14,974 bases of DNA, taken from Anaerolineales bacterium UBA3905. Its GTDB lineage: Bacteria; Chloroflexota; Anaerolineae; Caldilineales; Caldilineaceae. The translations under genes were made by a program, and so were the position numbers. Each line of letters opens with the position of its first letter. Position 1 is the first letter of the stretch. The notes below the pieces were generated by a model. The model was not told the DNA's origin. It saw only the letters and a list, made by a program, of their open reading frames with translations, and did no database searches. This document shows, one piece after another, positions 14,034-14,974 of the stretch. The stretch spans positions 17,879 through 32,852 of the forward strand of contig DGFH01000082.1 of the NCBI GenBank assembly GCA_002391565.1, in the 5' to 3' direction.

Positions 14034-14750
14034 ATGAATCACCGCACCAAAGTCGGGCTGGTTGTCTTACTCTTTGCGCTGCTCCTGGTCGCGTGTGGCG
14101 GCGGCGAAACGCCTACGCCGACAGTTGCGCCGCCCACTGCCACGCCTGTCCCGCCTACCGCTGCGCCAGCAGCGCAGGCCGCCCAATCACTTGCGCCAAG
14201 CTCGGCCGATGTACGCACCTTTGTGATCGACTCTGCCCAATCGGAAGCGCGTTTTTTCATCAACGAGGTGTTGTTGGGGATGCCGATCGAGGTGAAGGGC
14301 GCCACCAATCAGATCACAGGGACCATTGACATCGATCTGGTCACGCCCGCCAATACTTCAGTCAGTCAGATCATCGTCAACGCGCGCGAATTAAAAACTG
14401 ATCGCAACCTGCGCGACCGCGCCATTCGCCGCTTCATCCTGCAATCGGCGGACGACAAGTATCAGTTCATCACCTTCACACCGACAGGCATTGTCGGTCT
14501 ACCGGCGTCGGTGAAGCCGAGTGACAGCTTCAGCTTTGAGATTACGGGCGACTTGCAGATTCGCGACGACGTGGCGCCGGTGACCTTTGCCGTGACGCTG
14601 ACCGCCAACAGCGACACGCAGATCACGGGGCTGGCGCAGGCGACAGTGCAACGGAGTATGTTCGATCTGCAGATTCCCAGCGCGCCGGGCGTGGCCGATG
14701 TCAGCGAAGATGTGCGGCTGGAACTGAGCTTCGTGGCGCTGGCGCAGTGA
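14034..14750 (+). CDS. YceI-domain lipoprotein
   Basis: A 238-aa protein. The start is MNHRTKVGLVV because a lipoprotein signal follows at once, ending in L-V-A-C (C21); the longer frame to 13905 only covers the upstream inverted repeat. A Thr/Pro/Ala linker (about 25-60), typical of Chloroflexota surface lipoproteins, leads to a YceI-like beta-barrel lipocalin domain (about 66-238): RTFVIDSAQSEARF, VNARELKTDRNLRDR, FEITGDLQIRD and VTFAVTLTAN are recognisable family stretches. YceI-fold proteins bind long polyisoprenoid chains in a hydrophobic pocket, so a quinone-like or isoprenoid ligand is possible. E. coli yceI is paired with a cytochrome b561-like gene; here the neighbour is a c-type cytochrome. 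The Shine-Dalgarno sequence is weak (TGAGAG). No nearby promoter is evident, so cotranscription with the cytochrome is plausible. Confidence 0.88.
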   Translation: MNHRTKVGLVVLLFALLLVACGGGETPTPTVAPPTATPVPPTAAPAAQAAQSLAPSSADVRTFVIDSAQSEARFFINEVLLGMPIEVKGATNQITGTIDIDLVTPANTSVSQIIVNARELKTDRNLRDRAIRRFILQSADDKYQFITFTPTGIVGLPASVKPSDSFSFEITGDLQIRDDVAPVTFAVTLTANSDTQITGLAQATVQRSMFDLQIPSAPGVADVSEDVRLELSFVALAQ

Positions 14751-14790
14751 GGCTGCCGTCTCATCAAGGTGCAACCTCTTTGGGCGGTGG

Positions 14791-14810
14791 GCGATTCCTG
14801 GCCGAATCGC
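14791..14810 (+). terminator. Weak hairpin after the YceI gene
   Basis: A perfect 7-bp stem GCGATTC / GAATCGC with a 6-nt loop starts 40 nt past the YceI stop and is followed by TTCAATC. There is no real T-run, so it is only a candidate terminator. Confidence 0.3.
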
Positions 14811-14864
14811 TTCAATCATGTTGGGAAGAGCTACTGATTGCTAGGCAGAGTTTTCATATTTTCA

Positions 14865-14916
14865 GTATTACGTGTTGCGTGCTACGTGTCGGAACCCCTC
14901 ACGCAACGCGTAATAC
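14865..14916. repeat. 17-bp inverted repeat in the right-hand gene-free tail
   Basis: Arms GTATTACGTGTTGCGTG (14865-14881) and CACGCAACGCGTAATAC (14900-14916) pair with one mismatch around an 18-nt loop. Further copies of the ACGC/GTAATAC motif lie next to it, so it looks like a member of a dispersed, degenerate intergenic repeat. The tail from 14751 to the window end shows no gene on either strand. Confidence 0.55.
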
Positions 14917-14974
14917 GCAACACTGCGTTCATAAAATGTCAACCTAGAAATCAGTAATAAGACACCAGCGTCCG

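Noticed and set aside
1..14974. CRISPR array, tRNA/rRNA genes, prophage, transposase or toxin-antitoxin genes
   Set aside because: No regularly spaced repeats, no cloverleaf-like sequence in the gaps, and no protein with the relevant motifs was found. MazG here is the NTP pyrophosphohydrolase, not part of a MazEF pair.

Overview
This window reads as a GC-rich bacterial chromosome segment, most likely from Chloroflexota (Anaerolineae/Caldilineae-like). The taxonomic guess is an inference. It rests on two lipoproteins with Thr/Pro/Ala-rich linkers behind an L-V-A-C lipobox, an actinobacterial-type inositol-3-phosphate synthase, a eukaryotic-like adenylosuccinate lyase, and degenerate palindromes in the gene gaps. 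Genes are dense and mostly housekeeping. I see no CRISPR array, tRNA or rRNA gene, transposase, phage gene, recognisable defence system or biosynthetic cluster.

Layout, left to right. (1) A minus-strand membrane protein with three four-cysteine zinc ribbons runs off the left edge. It is divergent from a plus-strand membrane-anchored protein with a formylglycine-generating-enzyme (FGE/sulfatase-modifying) fold that lacks the FGE active-site cysteines. Each has a plausible sigma70-type promoter in the shared gap. (2) A cysQ-type 3'(2'),5'-bisphosphate nucleotidase follows, ending in a hairpin terminator. (3) A tightly packed plus-strand operon holds purB, an RlmM-like 2'-O-ribose RNA methyltransferase and the iron-sulfur L-serine dehydratase sdaA. 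Consecutive genes overlap by 4 and 11 nt, and the operon closes with a strong stem-loop. (4) On the minus strand lie a LacI-family regulator and, downstream of it, inositol-3-phosphate synthase (ino1). Both have an identical 12-bp palindromic operator upstream, so the regulator probably controls itself and inositol synthesis. (5) Further minus-strand genes, transcribed right to left, are a small four-helix membrane protein, a YabN-like tetrapyrrole-methylase/MazG fusion with a TTG start, and a metal-dependent amidohydrolase. (6) At the right end, on the plus strand, come a dihaem c-type cytochrome lipoprotein with an unusual first haem site (C-x-C-H) and a YceI-domain lipoprotein, followed by a gene-free tail with palindromes.

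The best candidates for something not routinely described are the LacI/ino1 regulatory pair with matching operators, the C-x-C-H haem motif next to YceI, and the divergent zinc-ribbon/FGE-like pair. None of these is a proven new system.
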